From Medicago truncatula (taxonomy: Eukaryota > Streptophyta > Magnoliopsida > Fabales > Fabaceae), in contig NC_053042.1 in NCBI RefSeq assembly GCF_003473485.1, positions 14,528,501-14,592,500 on the forward strand: a DNA stretch of 64,000 nucleotides, in the 5' to 3' direction. This document shows, piece after piece, positions 12,190 to 24,469 of this stretch. Each line of letters starts with the position of its first letter. The stretch's first letter is position 1. The translations under genes and the position numbers were made by a program. A model generated the notes under the pieces. It was not told the DNA's origin. It did no database searches and worked only from the letters and a program-made list of their open reading frames with translations.

Positions 12190-13940
12190 AAAACAGCAGC
12201 TTATGATTAATTTACAAGTTACAATAAAAATAAGCTATTGATATCCTTAAATCCATTTTGGTTTTCATCATCATTTTAAATTGTGATTGCGGATACGTTG
12301 TGCATCGGAAAACTGTGAACGATGCAATTGAAATTGTAGTTGTGATTCCGCTTGAGAGACCTCTAAACCCTTTATATTGCAAAACGCAATTTAAAACCAT
12401 CGTTTTAATATTATATACATTTTTTTTATTTATGCTATTGGTGTTGACATTGACACCAATCTCAATTTTTCTGCCACATAAGCCATTGCATGAATTTGAC
12501 TACATGCCTCTTTAAGAACATGAAGCACAATCAAAAGAAATATGCATCCAAAAGCAACAACTCTCAACATTACTCTTTCTGGTGGTGACTTTGCAATCAA
12601 ATAAACACAATCCAAACTTATCAAAATCCAACTAAACCTTTCCATCAACACTTTAATCATGGACACAAATTTCCCCACATTTTCTCCAAAGATTGTACAT
12701 ATAATCCTCAAACAAAGAACACTACCAACAAAAAATGTTGTCATTGACCAACCTTTGTACTTCACTAGTTTCCCTCCAACAGCCAAAGCTTCTTTCCTAC
12801 ACACACATGTTGCACATTCACCTGAAAGTGTTGAAGACATCAACGCGTCGAAACCGGTATAATAAGCCAACGCAATTGAATCCAAATATAAACTTGCATG
12901 CAAAATTCCAGAAACTGTTGATGCTGCAAAAAATGTGTATTGAATGTCCTTATAATCAGCTTCATTATCAAAGGATAATGCAGAAATTAGAACCAATAGA
13001 AGAATTGCTGGACCAATACAAGAAAGTGGGAAAATTGTGTTGATTTGATTCCCCTTTGCAAAGATTAATATTATAAGTGGAAGAGATATAGGACCAGATG
13101 GTAAAAAAAATCTTTTTGTTAGACTAAAAAACATTGTTCCTTTTCTTGAGATAATATTCATTATCAAAATGAAAAGAGTCAAAAAATAAGAAATTGTTGT
13201 GAAGAGAGGACTAAGATATCAATTGAAAGATGATAATTTGGAGGGTAAGTTTTGTCACATACATAATGGTAAGGGCAATTGATTGTATCCTTTGTTTCTT
13301 GCATTTGCCAACTTATGCATTTGAAAAATGTGGCATGAATTTCTTCTAGGTCCCATCCAGGTTGGAATGTCGGGTTTTTTGGGAGCTAGATAAGGCTAGG
13401 GTTAAGGAAAAATCATTTAGAAGAATCTGAGTTCGAATCATAACCATATTTAATCAGATTTTACTTATTTTTTAGCCGAACTTCATATTATCATATTCTA
13501 TTTCCCATAACTAGGAAATCAAAGGGTTAGGATAATTTTGTTTTTTTATTCTATATATGTAAATGAATTTGGTGGCATTAAAACAACATTGTGGCTAGAT
13601 TGGTACTTATTATTTGCAATTTTCTAAGCAAAATTTCTTTCAATGAGGAATTATGTATGTTTCTATCTGAAGTATACTAGGTAGTTGAATGGAAGAATAT
13701 TTTCTAAAACATGTTGTTGGGAATTTTTAAGTGAAGAAACGGTGTACTAAAATTTAGGCAACGTGATTCCAAAGGGAAAGGGATGTTAGGTGAGTGATAG
13801 TTATTACTTGATTGTATGACGGAGTGCCAAATTGATGATAGTAGTATCAACTATATACAGACAATTTCTAAATAAAAGAAAAAAATATATAAATGTACAA
13901 ACAAAACTTGGTATATAGCATTAAACAACACCACCATTGT
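12190..13940. repeat. Segmental duplication, copy 1
   Basis: The segment matches 25338-27412 in the same orientation at roughly 90% or better by eye. It runs from the shared aaacagcagctta start through the membrane-protein gene and its upstream flank to a shared end around cattaaaca. Copy 1 is shorter because about 340 bp, including the start of the gene and sequence upstream of it, is missing at about 13396. Confidence 0.9.
12430..13396 (-). pseudogene. Truncated copy of multi-pass membrane protein gene
   Basis: This is a duplicate of the intact gene at 25575-26552. The frame from 13182 to 12430 (250 aa from an internal Met) matches residues 76-325 of the intact copy, with about a dozen substitutions. 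Upstream of 13182 the homology continues to about 13396. One base is missing near 13207 (gaagagagga against gaagagaagga in the other copy), and the region holding the original ATG is deleted. The full N-terminus, including the CPYHYVCDK motif, therefore cannot be made. A shortened protein from Met 13182 is conceivable, but loss of start and upstream sequence points to a pseudogene. Confidence 0.8.
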
Positions 13941-14011
13941 AGGATGCAATGTATTAGAATGTTAATCATTGTTCAGAATCTGAATCTGAAGTGCAGCGTC
14001 TGAACATCAGC

Positions 14012-14221
14012 TTATGAGAAACCGAGGCACAAGACAATGATATTTTTGGCCTTGTCTAGCATCTCGGTCTTCTCCTCTCGTGATATGGTGACCGGTAATG
14101 CACCTTCACCCTTCAAAGTTTTCTCACACTTTTGTTGTATTAACACCGCTTCCATCCTTACCTTCCATAACCCAAAATCGTTATCTCCGGTAAATTTCTC
14201 AATATCCCACTTCGAACCCAT
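14012..14221 (-). pseudogene. Ty1/copia gag N-terminal fragment
   Basis: The - strand frame starts MGSKWDIEKFTGDNDFGLW and continues through KTLKGEGALP and KAKNIIVLCLG, the characteristic start of copia-type gag in legumes. It breaks off after about 69 residues, just short of the segmental-duplication boundary near 13940. A primer-binding-like stretch (tggtgcccacgtgg on the - strand) and the LTR lie directly upstream, as expected for a 5' end. The rest of gag and pol is absent. Confidence 0.85.
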
Positions 14222-14263
14222 GATACTTGATTATCCTTTGATCTTTGCCCCACGTGGGCACCA

Positions 14264-15020
14264 ATTGTTGTGAATTCGATAAAAATCACACCAATAAAAT
14301 ACTTGATGTGTGAAGCAAGTAATAATCAAGCAACCAAAACAAAGTGTATGGAAGTTATAAACACAAGCAAAAGAAGAAAACAACGAGAGACCACAAAAAA
14401 ATTTGTTTACCCAGTTCGGTCCAAAACTGACCTAGTCTGGGGGAGAGAGCAGCCATCCGTTCCACTATAATGATGAGTAACTTTACAAAAGAGATATCAA
14501 TGGGTTGCAAGAATAAGTCTTCCGCCTAATTCTACCCAAAATTCTAATCTCTTCCCGTAACCAAGAGACTCAATTATAATAGTGTTTTCCAAGGTGAATC
14601 AACCCCAACCCTAGTGTTTGTTGCCAAGAGCAACCTCTATACAAACCCTAGTTTGTGTTGCATTCTAAACCCTTGTTTCAGCCCTCTCTATCTCAAGGTT
14701 TACTCTGATACATGGTCTATATTTATAGTAAAAGAATCCTAAAAAAACTAGAACAAATCTGGCCCAAAAATTCGTTACACTTTTATTTTCTGTTTCGACA
14801 GTTCGGGCCCCGAATCCCTCCATTCGGGCGTCGATTTTCACGTGTGCCAGGCTGAAAAAACCAGTTCAAATTTGGGCCTCAAACAACACAATTCGGGCCC
14901 CGAATTGACAGTTTCCAGAAACTTCAATTTCTCCAATTTTAAGTCACTTTCACAACAAAGGCTAGCAACACTAATTTTGTTTTTGGCACTACTTCATGGT
15001 GGTCAAGCTCGTTGTTATGT
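14264..15020 (-). mobile_element. LTR of a Ty1/copia element (partial)
   Basis: Sequence upstream (on the - strand) of the gag fragment ends in gaattcacaaca, directly before the primer-binding-like site, so it should be the 5' LTR. The same terminus occurs in + orientation near 29645, so both copia remnants belong to related families. The far LTR edge is not defined; about 15020 is an estimate. Confidence 0.55.
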
Positions 15021-18000
15021 TTGGGCATGAGCTAACTATTCTGTAACTTTATACATGTGTTTTTTAGTAGTTTTCTAGGTACACACCTTGTGCTTTGGAG
15101 ACTTCCTATGTTGATTAATATATTACATTTTTTATTGTTCAATTTTTTTTATTTTTGGAATTAATGATAGTGTAAAGAAAAGTATGTGATGATTTTCTTT
15201 ATTAATCACTAAAATGTATAAATTTTCATTACTACAATAAATGTTGTGATGAATTTATTCTCTCACATATAATTATATTTTATCAATGTAAATGTCATAT
15301 AATATAGCATAATATGATAACAACAAATTAAATATCAATCATTAAAAAATATCAAAGTGTTCATCTCTAACTATATTAAAGTGTTCACATATAATTATAT
15401 TTTATCAATGTAATTGTTAGAGTCTAGGTAATATTGAAGCGAGTTAATTCAACAAAGAAGATATAAGAGAACTAAGGATACTCTAATCTAACTTCTAATT
15501 ATTTCTAATTATAGTTAACACTCTAATTACCACTTAAAACTCTAATTCTAAGATTTTTAGGCGCCAATCAATCCAAACTGTTAGATCATTATAAGTAGGG
15601 GCGGTTAGCACATCAGTCATTGATCAAATGTCACTCCTTAAAAATTGTAACACGCGCGTAGGAAAACTGATGTTATTATCACACCTCTCCATGCTTCCCT
15701 CTTCTTCTCCCTCTGTCACTTTTGATTATACATCTTCAAATTAGAAATCTCTACCACCACTTTATCTTTGCAAAACATTTTTCTTTTTCTCTCAATTGAA
15801 TCTTCAATACCTCTTCTATTAGGTCAGAATTTATCTTACTAGATGGTTCTATCAAAATAGATTCTACGTTAGAGCTTTCCTTTGGTAAGAAATGCAGCTG
15901 TTTGGAAAGAAAAAAAAACAAAGATAAATTCTGAAGAGCTTATGTTTATTTAGCCCATATCTAACTAAATTCCCACAAGTTCGACACACAAAAATTAAAT
16001 GTGCAGTTTTGAAATTTGCAGTCATTTAATTGACATCTGATTTATAGGAATGAATATGAAGTGTTTCTCTTAAAAAAATTTCATACTATACTGATACATC
16101 TGCTAACATGGTTACTTTGGAAAAGTTTTGTAATTTTTTTGTCATTCTATAACATGATATACTTAATTACAATGAGTTTTACTTCTCTATTTAAGAACTT
16201 GGGCATCTTCGTCGTTGCTTACTTGCTTTGGTATAGATTTATTGAGACATACATGTCTGGAGATGATTGATTAAATTCATCTGATCAAATTGGATTTGTG
16301 ATATGTCACAACTCATAGTGTGGTTAGTTTTAAACTACCTATACATGTTGTGATTAGTTTTAAAGAATGATATAGTAGACATTAAGTTATAATAGTTTAA
16401 TCTTTGTTTGTTTATCATCTTCTAAAAGTTTCATATATGGAACTAATACAAAGTGACGAGGGTAGAACCTTAAACGAAGGATGACTGCTATGGAAATATG
16501 ATAATGTTCCTGGTATGAGTTAAAGTATGTTTTTTTTAATTAAGAATGAGATAAAAGAGGCTATGACTACTCCTATTGAAATGGGTATTTTAATAAGAAA
16601 CTAAGACTTCATTCCATATATCATATTTCACTTAAAGGAAGAATGAAGTCAGTGGAAAATAAATAGGATTTTGAAACTTCTTATGAAGACTTTTTGTGCC
16701 TGATTATTGTTTTTGATGTGTCAATATATATTTTAAATTATTTAGAACTTCATTTCAGTTTTTGAGTAGTAGGAAATAGCTCAAATCAGATGATAAAATA
16801 AGCACGCTGGAAATTATGTTGACAGTAGTACATATTAGAGTTGTTTTCACATGTATACATCTTACCTCTTTCTTAAATGTTGATCAGTTGGTCATTTACA
16901 TGGTTTAATAGGATTTGTGAAACTTCTTATGAAGACACTGTTTTTTTTTTGTTATTGTTCAGATTCATGGACCAAGCTTTTTATGTGAAAGACATCATGC
17001 CATATTAAATTCTGGATCTGAGATGATCAATCCATTAGGCAACCATCAGACAAAGGTTTTATTTTACACAAGCTTTGACATTGTTTCTTTTTTGTTCAAT
17101 TTCTGATTTTTGGGTTTTCTATTTGAAGATTTCGATATATGTAATATGGTACAATACACATTACTTGAACATGCAAATTTGATAATCATTTGAACATCGG
17201 TTGAGAAAGTTTCTAATTCTACAGCACTTAGTTTCAAGTTTTTTTTTTAAATTTGTAAATTGTCTTATGTTCTAACACTTGCTTTTAATTCATACGAAAA
17301 TAAACTTAGACTTGGTTTGGATTTTGTCGAACTGCTCTGCTAAATAATGACACCTAACTAATTTTGGTGGATTACTTTGGCTATAACTGGAAATGTGTAT
17401 TGAAGTTTCTCCATGATTCAAAGATGACTTGCACAATTTTTGGAGAGTGGACTAATTTTTGCAAACAACGAAGGTTCTTTGAAGGATTGTCTATCAAGTT
17501 TGGAAGCATCTAATAACAATGTCATACATGTGAGGACTGCCCCACAATTTGGTCTGTGAACTCACACCTATAGAAAATGGAGTATTCAAACCTCTTTTTT
17601 AGACAGAACAATATTTTAAGAGAGGCTATTGTGTATGTGGATTGGTGGGTGTTGTTGGTTGGCATGTTTGGGTCGGCTGTGGTGGCTTCCTTTTGCTTTC
17701 CTTTTGGTGGTGAGATCTCCCTATCGGTTCTGCTATGCCTCCATGTCCTTTCTGTTATAGTGCTATTGTTTTGATGACTATATAGTTGTTGTCATGTTTG
17801 GCCTTTTGTTCTCATTTATACCTCAGTATCATGTTATTTTGGCTTTGGCTGGGTTGCTGTTTTGCTTGGATTTTTTGGCAGCTTTTTCTTTGGGGTGTTG
17901 GGAGGTTTGTTTGCTTTTGTCCGGTGATCCGCCTATATACGGCACCTTATTTGTATTTTGCCTTATTGGCTTTATCCACAATTGTTTTTCGTGTCTTGCC

Positions 18001-19419
18001 TTTTAGGGAGACCGAAATTGCAACTATGTCTTTTTTTGTTTGTTTACAATATAATAATTTTATTTAATGTTAAGTTAAAAAGTTTAAACAATTTTTCTTA
18101 TTGTAGAAATATTAAAATCATAGTGTTTAAAGAAATTTTCCGAAATTTGTAGGCATGAGAAATTATTATAAATATATTAGCTTCTCCATTGTCCGCCCGG
18201 ATAAAAGTTGTAGTTGTCATTTATCATAAGAGCAATACAATTAAAAACTTGCAAACTAATTAAACTCTTTAGTGTTTTTACTTTAATAAATTTTGTTAAT
18301 TGCTAAGTTTGACGACAACCTTTATAGAAACGATTAGTTACTCATTTATTACTTCTTGTGATTTGATATACTTGTTAATTCGACTCCATCACTCCACAAC
18401 TGAGTTTGAACATAAATGTTTAAGACCTGAAATACTATCGTTCAAAATAAAATCAAAATAAGAAAAATTACTTGAAGGAATTTTGAAAATTCCATCCAAT
18501 ATAAGATTTTTGAAAGCGGATTATTTTAGTAGATAATCCAAAATTGGATGGCGTTCATATTTGAAAAGCGGATTACTTGAAAGAGCAATACATACCGGCT
18601 TGATTGTCGTTCATATTTTAAAATTACTTACCGGCTTGAAGTCACTAATTACTTGATTGTTGAATGATTTATAGTAGAATTTAAGTGTATTTGTTTTGAT
18701 ATTCTTGGATTCCAATGGCAATGTAGCATAGAAAAAAATGATTGTTTTGAAATGAAAAAAAAAATACTTTTGAGTTATGTGATTCAATCAAAGAGATTGA
18801 ATCCAACATGTCCAATAGAACTATTCGTGAATTTTAAAGGAGCCAAACTCGAGTTTAAAAAAGAGTTTGTGTCAAACTTAAACTGAATTTTAAATTGAAC
18901 TAATTCTTTTTTAAAAAAATTGAATTAATTCTTATCGAGTTGAGCTCAGACGAGTTTAACTCGACTCGACTCATTTTTTCAACCTTACTTCCCACCACTA
19001 TGAACTATTTTCAACCCTATTATGAACTTATTTTTATCCATATCGCTCACAAGTAGGGTTGATAATGAAATGAGACAACACCGATATAGTTTGAAATTTG
19101 TTTTGATAATTAATTCTCTGAACTTACTTCATAATAGAAGTTGAGCTTGAACTAAAAATTAAGTTCTTTAACTAAATAAGCTGAATTTGAACTATATAAT
19201 ATCACTCATTTGATTCATGAGCTGGTTTGTAATAAAATAAAAGTGGGTCTAAGTTAGCAAATTGATGCAAATTAACAAATGTTTTTAATGAAAATTACGA
19301 AAATAACCTTCAAGCTATTAGTTTTAAATAATAAAGATGAATGATATTTTTGTCCAAATAAAAACGTGCATTTTTGCTAACTTGGACATTCATGTGTTTT
19401 GTTAGTCTAGGTTAACAAA

Positions 19420-19421
<2 letters not shown>
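15021..19421. other. AT-rich intergenic region without recognisable genes
   Basis: I see no gene that I can name. About 17440-17510 reads EWTNFCKQRRFFEGLSIKFG in one frame, which faintly resembles a B3-like or Helitron-associated DNA-binding fragment, but the frame stops on both sides. 17577-18067 contains overlapping hydrophobic frames with GT-rich composition that I do not regard as genes. 18830-18990 has GAGCTC/ACTCGAC-rich low-order repeats. Confidence 0.4.

Positions 19422-19494
<73 letters not shown>
19422..19494. repeat. (TA)n microsatellite
   Basis: About 73 bp of uninterrupted TA dinucleotides, between two stretches that share the words ttagcaa and taacttg. Confidence 0.95.
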
Positions 19495-19496
<2 letters not shown>

Positions 19497-20479
19497 GCTG
19501 CTAACTTACACCCACCTAAAAACATTAAGGTGCAAGTTAGCAAGCTGCACCTACAAAAAATTTAGAAGTTTAAACATAATTATCAAATTTAAATTTAATA
19601 TGGACTAAAACAACGTGCTGAAAATTTTTGTAAGGACCAAAATATGTCACCTTTATTTATAAAAACTAAAAAAGAAATTCACTATATTTATATAAACTAA
19701 AATTTATTTAATCCTTAATTATTAATGACTAAAACTACGTGCTGAAATTTTTAAAACAAACCAAAACATATCATTTTTTTATGACGGTTAAGAACAAAAT
19801 TGATTATATTTTTAAGATCAAAAACTTTTTTTTTCAAATAATAGAGAGCAAAATCTTATTTAACCTTTTATTTAAATCTCTATCTTTTCTTACTACGACA
19901 AATTAGTCCTCATTGTAACGAGACAAAATTATGATCGAGGAATCCACTTTCCATCGTTTTAAAGCTAAGGAATAACAAGCACAATTAGAATCTAAGAAGC
20001 ATGATTAGAGATAAGTGTGTACGAGGTAAAGAAACAGGGTCATAGTGTGGAGGAGTTGTTTGAAACATGGAGTCCCACATAAACATGCTAATAATCATAT
20101 TTATGTTAGTACCCTACATAAATATGCTAACAATCACATTTCACTCACTATTTCAAAATAAATATATCTAAGATTAAAGCTATGGAATAACAAGCACAAC
20201 TAAATCTAAGCAGCATGATTAGAGAAGTGTGTACATGATCTTCCCCGTCCCCCCGTCCCCCCTCTTTATTTTTTGTTTATTCATACAGAGAAGACTCCAA
20301 GTCAGACCTTTTCCATTTCCTTTTTTATTTTTTTATGGGTGCATTCAATTTTCTAATTGAATCAAATTCATTCTTCCATCTAATTTGTGCTAGTCATCCG
20401 ACAAGAATTTAGCAAGCAAGTAGCAGGATAAACAAGTCTCCACCAACAAAGAAAATCATTGCTCTCCTTCCTCCGTTTG
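19495..20479. other. Intergenic, repeat-like AT-rich sequence
   Basis: No coding signal is seen. Phrases such as aataacaagcacaa and cctacataaa recur within 19960-20230, suggesting old local duplications. Confidence 0.4.
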
Positions 20480-20665
20480 GATTTCTCATTGGGGAGGTTC
20501 ATATTTCATGTCTATTATTGATGATTATTCTAGAAGGGTGTGGGATTCCATTCTGAAAAATAAAAGTGACGCTTTTGAAAAATTTAAAGAATGACATACA
20601 ATCATAGAAAATTAGATTGAAACTAAACTGAAAGTGTTAAGAACCGACAATGATATACACTTTAT
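20480..20665 (+). pseudogene. Ty1/copia integrase-core fragment
   Basis: The + strand reads WGGSYFMSIIDDYSRRVW, then a lysine-rich segment, a stop, and KLKVLRTDND. This is the copia integrase catalytic core around the second Asp (DDYSRR) and the RTDN motif. At least two nonsense codons interrupt it. No flanking LTR was identified. Confidence 0.8.
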
Positions 20666-21341
20666 TTATTTATTTTTGCTTTTAACCACAGTGCTAAACA
20701 CAATTTAAAATTTACACATACAATCATGAAATTTGATTTTAAATTCAGAATCTCTCATATGTAGGTGAGTTTTATTGTCACTTCATCGAGAGAAAAAAAT
20801 ATTAGAGTAAAATGAGTAGGAAAATACCGCCCTTCTTTGTCTTAAAAAATTCACACGCCTCCTCATAATTTTGTTTTAAAATAGTACTCTATTTTAAAAA
20901 AAATTTAAAAAAATGTTTAACTTATTTTACTATAATTTTATGCATCATAAAATATGAAATAATAAACTTCATCATAAAATACTTGCAACAAATTAAAGTT
21001 ATATAACATAAAATTGCATCAATATCAAAATAATCAAAAAGTGCAACATATTAATTAGTAACTCTAGTATGTTTTGATTTTTAATATATAGGGTACAATG
21101 TGTATGTTTTGGAAATATAACTTTCTTCTGGCCTATGAAAATAAAGATAAAAAATATTAACATTATTGGGTAAGTGAGTTTTTTGGATTTGGGTCTTGTT
21201 TTACCCGAGACCCATTTATTTTTATGTGATTTTCATTTTTAAAAACCATACCCACCCAATTACCCAACCCAACCGGTTTTTTTGGGTTTTTAGGTGGGTT
21301 TGACCGGGGTTTTTGGGTTGACCCAACCCATGAACACCCCT

Positions 21342-21656
21342 AGGTTTAATTGCAGTTTTAACACCCTAACTTTCACAAAGTTGCGATTTTGGACTCCTAA
21401 GAAGAAGAAAAAAACTACATAACGACCCTCTAAGTTTTGCATCTGTAGCAGTTTTGGCCCCCAAAGACAAAAATTAAAAAAAACACGTGGCACCTTACTT
21501 AGAGTGCCACATCAGCGTAGACCGAGTCAAAATTGGCATTGGAGGCCAAAACTGCCACAGATGCAAAACTTCGAGGGCCTTTTTGTAGTTTTTTTTCTTA
21601 TAGGGCTAAAATTGCAACTTTGTAAAAGTTATGGGGTTAAAACTGTAATTAAATCT
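21342..21656. mobile_element. Foldback MITE, ~315 bp
   Basis: The two halves are inverted copies over about 140 bp each. Left taggtttaattgcagtttta and right ending in its diverged complement are the termini, and the inner block tgcatctgtagcagttttgg pairs with ccaaaactgccacagatgca. Open frames on either strand inside are palindrome by-products. A left end of a similar element is present at 35632. Confidence 0.75.
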
Positions 21657-22540
21657 AATTTATATTTATTCAACATGTTTTACAAAAAGGCAAATTTTAT
21701 GGTACACCCAATAAATTTGGGTGTATCGGTACACCAAGTCGTAAAATTAATAATAAATGAGTTGTTTTTTTGAAGAAAAATAATTATTTTCTATCATTGA
21801 CAACTAAGATAATTAAATTTTATATACCAAAAGTTTCGACGAAATAAAATTTAATTTTTAAGAATTTTTATTACTCAAAACAATGAATATTGATTATTTT
21901 TTATGACAAAATGTAAATTTTGTAATATGATCCTTATAAACAATGAAATGATGGTTTTTTTTTTATGAAATGATGTTTTCTAAAATATAAATATTGACAA
22001 ATACCTTTTTATTTCATTAAAGTGATCTTTAATTTATATATTTTGTGAAACAAGAGTACGGGTACACTCAAAATTATGAGTGTACTATAGAAGTTCCCTT
22101 TACAAAATCTTTTTTATTTAGACCTAAATTCTTTCGCTAGGTGAGTAATTAATCTCACCACAAATTTTAATGATTTCATTAATTCATGTACCAATTAAGG
22201 TATTTTCCTTTGGCTGATTCGAAAACAGGTGATAATTAAAATGGAAAAAAGACGAATCAACCCACCAAATTAGTGATTATATTAGCTTAGCTAAGAGCAA
22301 TGACGGAAATTTAGTAACGAGTTTTCTTATATGATCTTGATAGATAAGTGATGATAATAATTAATTTTTTTTTTTTTACAAACCGATGATGATTAATGTT
22401 AAGTGGGACCATTTGTGTAAGTAATATAGCCCATGAAATTTGTGATTTAGTAGTAGTAGTATATTAGGAAAAAGATTATAGGAATCACTTTTCTTTTTTT
22501 ATTAGTAGATAGAAGACTCCAAGTCAATCTAGAAATTATA
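21657..22540. other. Intergenic AT-rich sequence
   Basis: No gene is seen. The words ggtacaccca and gggtgtatcggtacacc near 21700 and gggtacactc near 22060 suggest remnants of one or two further inverted-repeat elements. Confidence 0.4.
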
Positions 22541-22700
22541 GTTCAACGGTAAAATGTTAAAATTGTTAGGTCGGATGTTATGATCAGTGTTCATACCTCG
22601 ATACCTCCACTTGTTTGTGTGAGTTTATAATGGGTCGGATGTTATAACCGGAGTTCGAATTCCGATACTTCACTTGTGTGTATGACTACAATCCTTTACC
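22540..22700 (+). mobile_element. SINE-like sequence (tRNA-type B box)
   Basis: Two related half-copies share ggtcggatgttat, each followed by a B-box-like block; the second is gagttcgaattcc, close to the tRNA B-box consensus GGTTCGANNCC. Both end near cacttgt. A tRNA-derived SINE is likely but heavily decayed. Confidence 0.4.
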
Positions 22701-22809
22701 ATTTCGTTTACCCAAAAAAAGAAGACTCCAAGTCATTATTTATTCATGCATAGAAAGACTCCAAGTCAGCTTTCCACTTCCTATTTGATAAACAGCATTC
22801 TCATTCTCG

Positions 22810-22820
22810 TCTATAAACCA
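22810..22820 (+). promoter_or_regulatory. Candidate TATA box of the DUF247 gene
   Basis: TATAAA occurs at about 22812, roughly 137 bp before the start codon, in an otherwise suitable CT-rich leader context. Position alone supports it. Confidence 0.4.
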
Positions 22821-22948
22821 CAGACGCGGTATGATAGTTAGAGAATGCAGAGTGGGAAGATAAACGAAATTTGTTCTGTTTATTGCACACCCTTTCTGTT
22901 CTAATTCTAAATTCTAACTCACCACATATTTTTTTCTTTGTTTGAAAG

Positions 22949-24469
22949 ATGGCAATTATCCCTTACATGCAAGCAGTGTTGGAGTCTAGACTTTACGAAG
23001 AAGTTCATCCATGCAGCATTTGCAGGGTTCCAAACAAACTTCGAGACCTAAAAGAGGACGCTTACACGCCAAAGTCTATCTTTATAGGACTCTTACCCAG
23101 GGGAGAAACGAACTACCGCCAAGTCCAATTGATGGTAGGCATTAAATGGCAATACATGAACAGGTTTCTGCTTCAAGAAAACCAGCAGAATGTACCAGGA
23201 ACATTCGACACAAGGTTAAGTGCATGTAGCGAAGATATTCCCATATTTGAAATAGACATCCGCGCAAGCTATGATGGTAGCATCTTAGGTTCAGAATTAA
23301 CTACAGATGTTATCGGGAGAAAAATGATATTGGATGGTTGTTTTCTGTTACAGCTTCTCAGTAGACTTGAACACCCAACAATAGATCCCCAAGACCCAAT
23401 ATTTGAAACCAGGGAAAAGATGTGTGCTGCTGTGAACGACATCACATTGCTTGAGAACCAAATACCCTTCATTGTTCTCAAGAAGTTATACAGGAAAACC
23501 ATCGGCGAAAGATTTGTACCCGAGCACGATAACCCGGTTGATCAACATGTGGAGATCCGGATCGATCATCGGGTTGATGTTGAGCAGATTGATAATGGTG
23601 CGGGGGTCGTCAATGCCCCTGTTGCTGTTAAGCTGATTAATAATGGTGCGGAGGTCGTCAATCCCCCGGTTGCTCAACATGTGCAGGTTTGGAACGATCA
23701 TCGGGTTGCTAGAATTGTGCAGAGGGCATTCGGTTACCCTCTTCAGAATACCAGGGGCTGTGCTCATATACTTGATTTAATGCACTTTTCTACTGTGGAA
23801 GACAGCCGGATTAGAGATGCAAAGCCAGCAAGGCAAGAGCTAGTTCGATGCGCTACTAGTCTTCTAGCTGCTGGGATAATCATCATTCCAGTACCCTGCC
23901 TGGTGGAACGAAATCCCCAGGTACTTGATTTGACGGATACATTCGACTTTAATATACGTTTGGACTATATAACGGGGGAGCTACGAATCCCGGTGTTGAA
24001 TTTCAAGGAAACAACGGAAGTGAGGTGGAGGAATTTGATTGCTTGGGAGCAGAGCAAAATTAACATTAGATGCAAATATACATCCTATGCTCTTTTCTTC
24101 AAAGGTTTGATATGCTGTGAATCTGACATTGGATTGCTTCAAGAAAAAGGGGTTATAGTACTGGATGGGTGTGACAGGAGCAGGAAAGATTTGATGACAC
24201 TATTTAGCACCATCTCTCAGGGAGCAGAACATATGGATTCCAGTTTCACTGATATTTGTACTAGTTTGAATAACTACATGAGCATGAGATTCACAATGAT
24301 TATTCTCTTTAGACTTATGTGGCATAAATGCCGGATTGGTTATGAGACCAGTAGGAACTTTATTCGAGAAGGTCGCGAAATGCAATCTACTCGTTGGAAA
24401 ATCGTAGGAGTTTTGGCTGCTACAGCGCTGATTATTCTCTTTAGACAATCCACTAATAGCTTTTATTAA
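22949..24469 (+). CDS. DUF247 (UPF0481-type) plant membrane-anchored protein
   Basis: A single-exon, 506-aa frame. Family landmarks occur in order: CSICRVPNKLRDLKEDAYTP (22-41), SIFIGLLPRG (43-52), MILDGCFLLQLL (126-137), DITLLENQIPFIVLKKLY (164-181), HILDLMH (273-279), RCATSLLAAGI (300-310), an L..T.ELRIPVL core (338-350), a gene-conserved LLQEKGVIVLDG block (396-407) and a C-terminal hydrophobic anchor at about 483-498. Length and single-exon structure are typical. Most DUF247 proteins have no known biochemical role; in grasses DUF247 genes co-segregate with self-incompatibility loci. Residues 197-252 hold a small internal repeat seen at DNA level in 23535-23710. Start chosen as the first ATG, 16 codons before the conserved block. 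Confidence 0.93.
   Translation: MAIIPYMQAVLESRLYEEVHPCSICRVPNKLRDLKEDAYTPKSIFIGLLPRGETNYRQVQLMVGIKWQYMNRFLLQENQQNVPGTFDTRLSACSEDIPIFEIDIRASYDGSILGSELTTDVIGRKMILDGCFLLQLLSRLEHPTIDPQDPIFETREKMCAAVNDITLLENQIPFIVLKKLYRKTIGERFVPEHDNPVDQHVEIRIDHRVDVEQIDNGAGVVNAPVAVKLINNGAEVVNPPVAQHVQVWNDHRVARIVQRAFGYPLQNTRGCAHILDLMHFSTVEDSRIRDAKPARQELVRCATSLLAAGIIIIPVPCLVERNPQVLDLTDTFDFNIRLDYITGELRIPVLNFKETTEVRWRNLIAWEQSKINIRCKYTSYALFFKGLICCESDIGLLQEKGVIVLDGCDRSRKDLMTLFSTISQGAEHMDSSFTDICTSLNNYMSMRFTMIILFRLMWHKCRIGYETSRNFIREGREMQSTRWKIVGVLAATALIILFRQSTNSFY
23535..23710 (+). repeat. Nested internal repeat within the DUF247 CDS
   Basis: An outer pair (VDQHVEIRIDHRV and VAQHVQVWNDHRV) flanks an inner tandem pair (QIDNGAGVVNAPVA and LINNGAEVVNPPVA). 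The inner DNA units are about 48 bp apart and differ at a few positions. All changes keep the reading frame. Confidence 0.85.

Noticed and set aside
12735..13043. Open frame antisense to the membrane-protein gene (also 25880-26188)
   Set aside because: Present in both duplicates only because they shadow the real - strand frame.
14270..14470. 66-codon frame in the copia LTR
   Set aside because: It is LTR sequence; no independent coding evidence.
16061..16270. 69-aa hydrophobic frame
   Set aside because: AT-rich random frame giving Leu/Phe/Ile; no motif and no splice or homology support.
17440..17510. Possible B3-like DNA-binding fragment
   Set aside because: Only about 20 residues look suggestive; stops on both sides and no neighbouring domain.
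17577..18067. Overlapping hydrophobic frames in GT-rich DNA
   Set aside because: Several frames open at once in biased sequence, with no recognisable family.
23269..23767. Antisense frames with repeats such as NRGIDD
   Set aside because: Shadows of the DUF247 gene; the repeats come from the sense-strand repeat.
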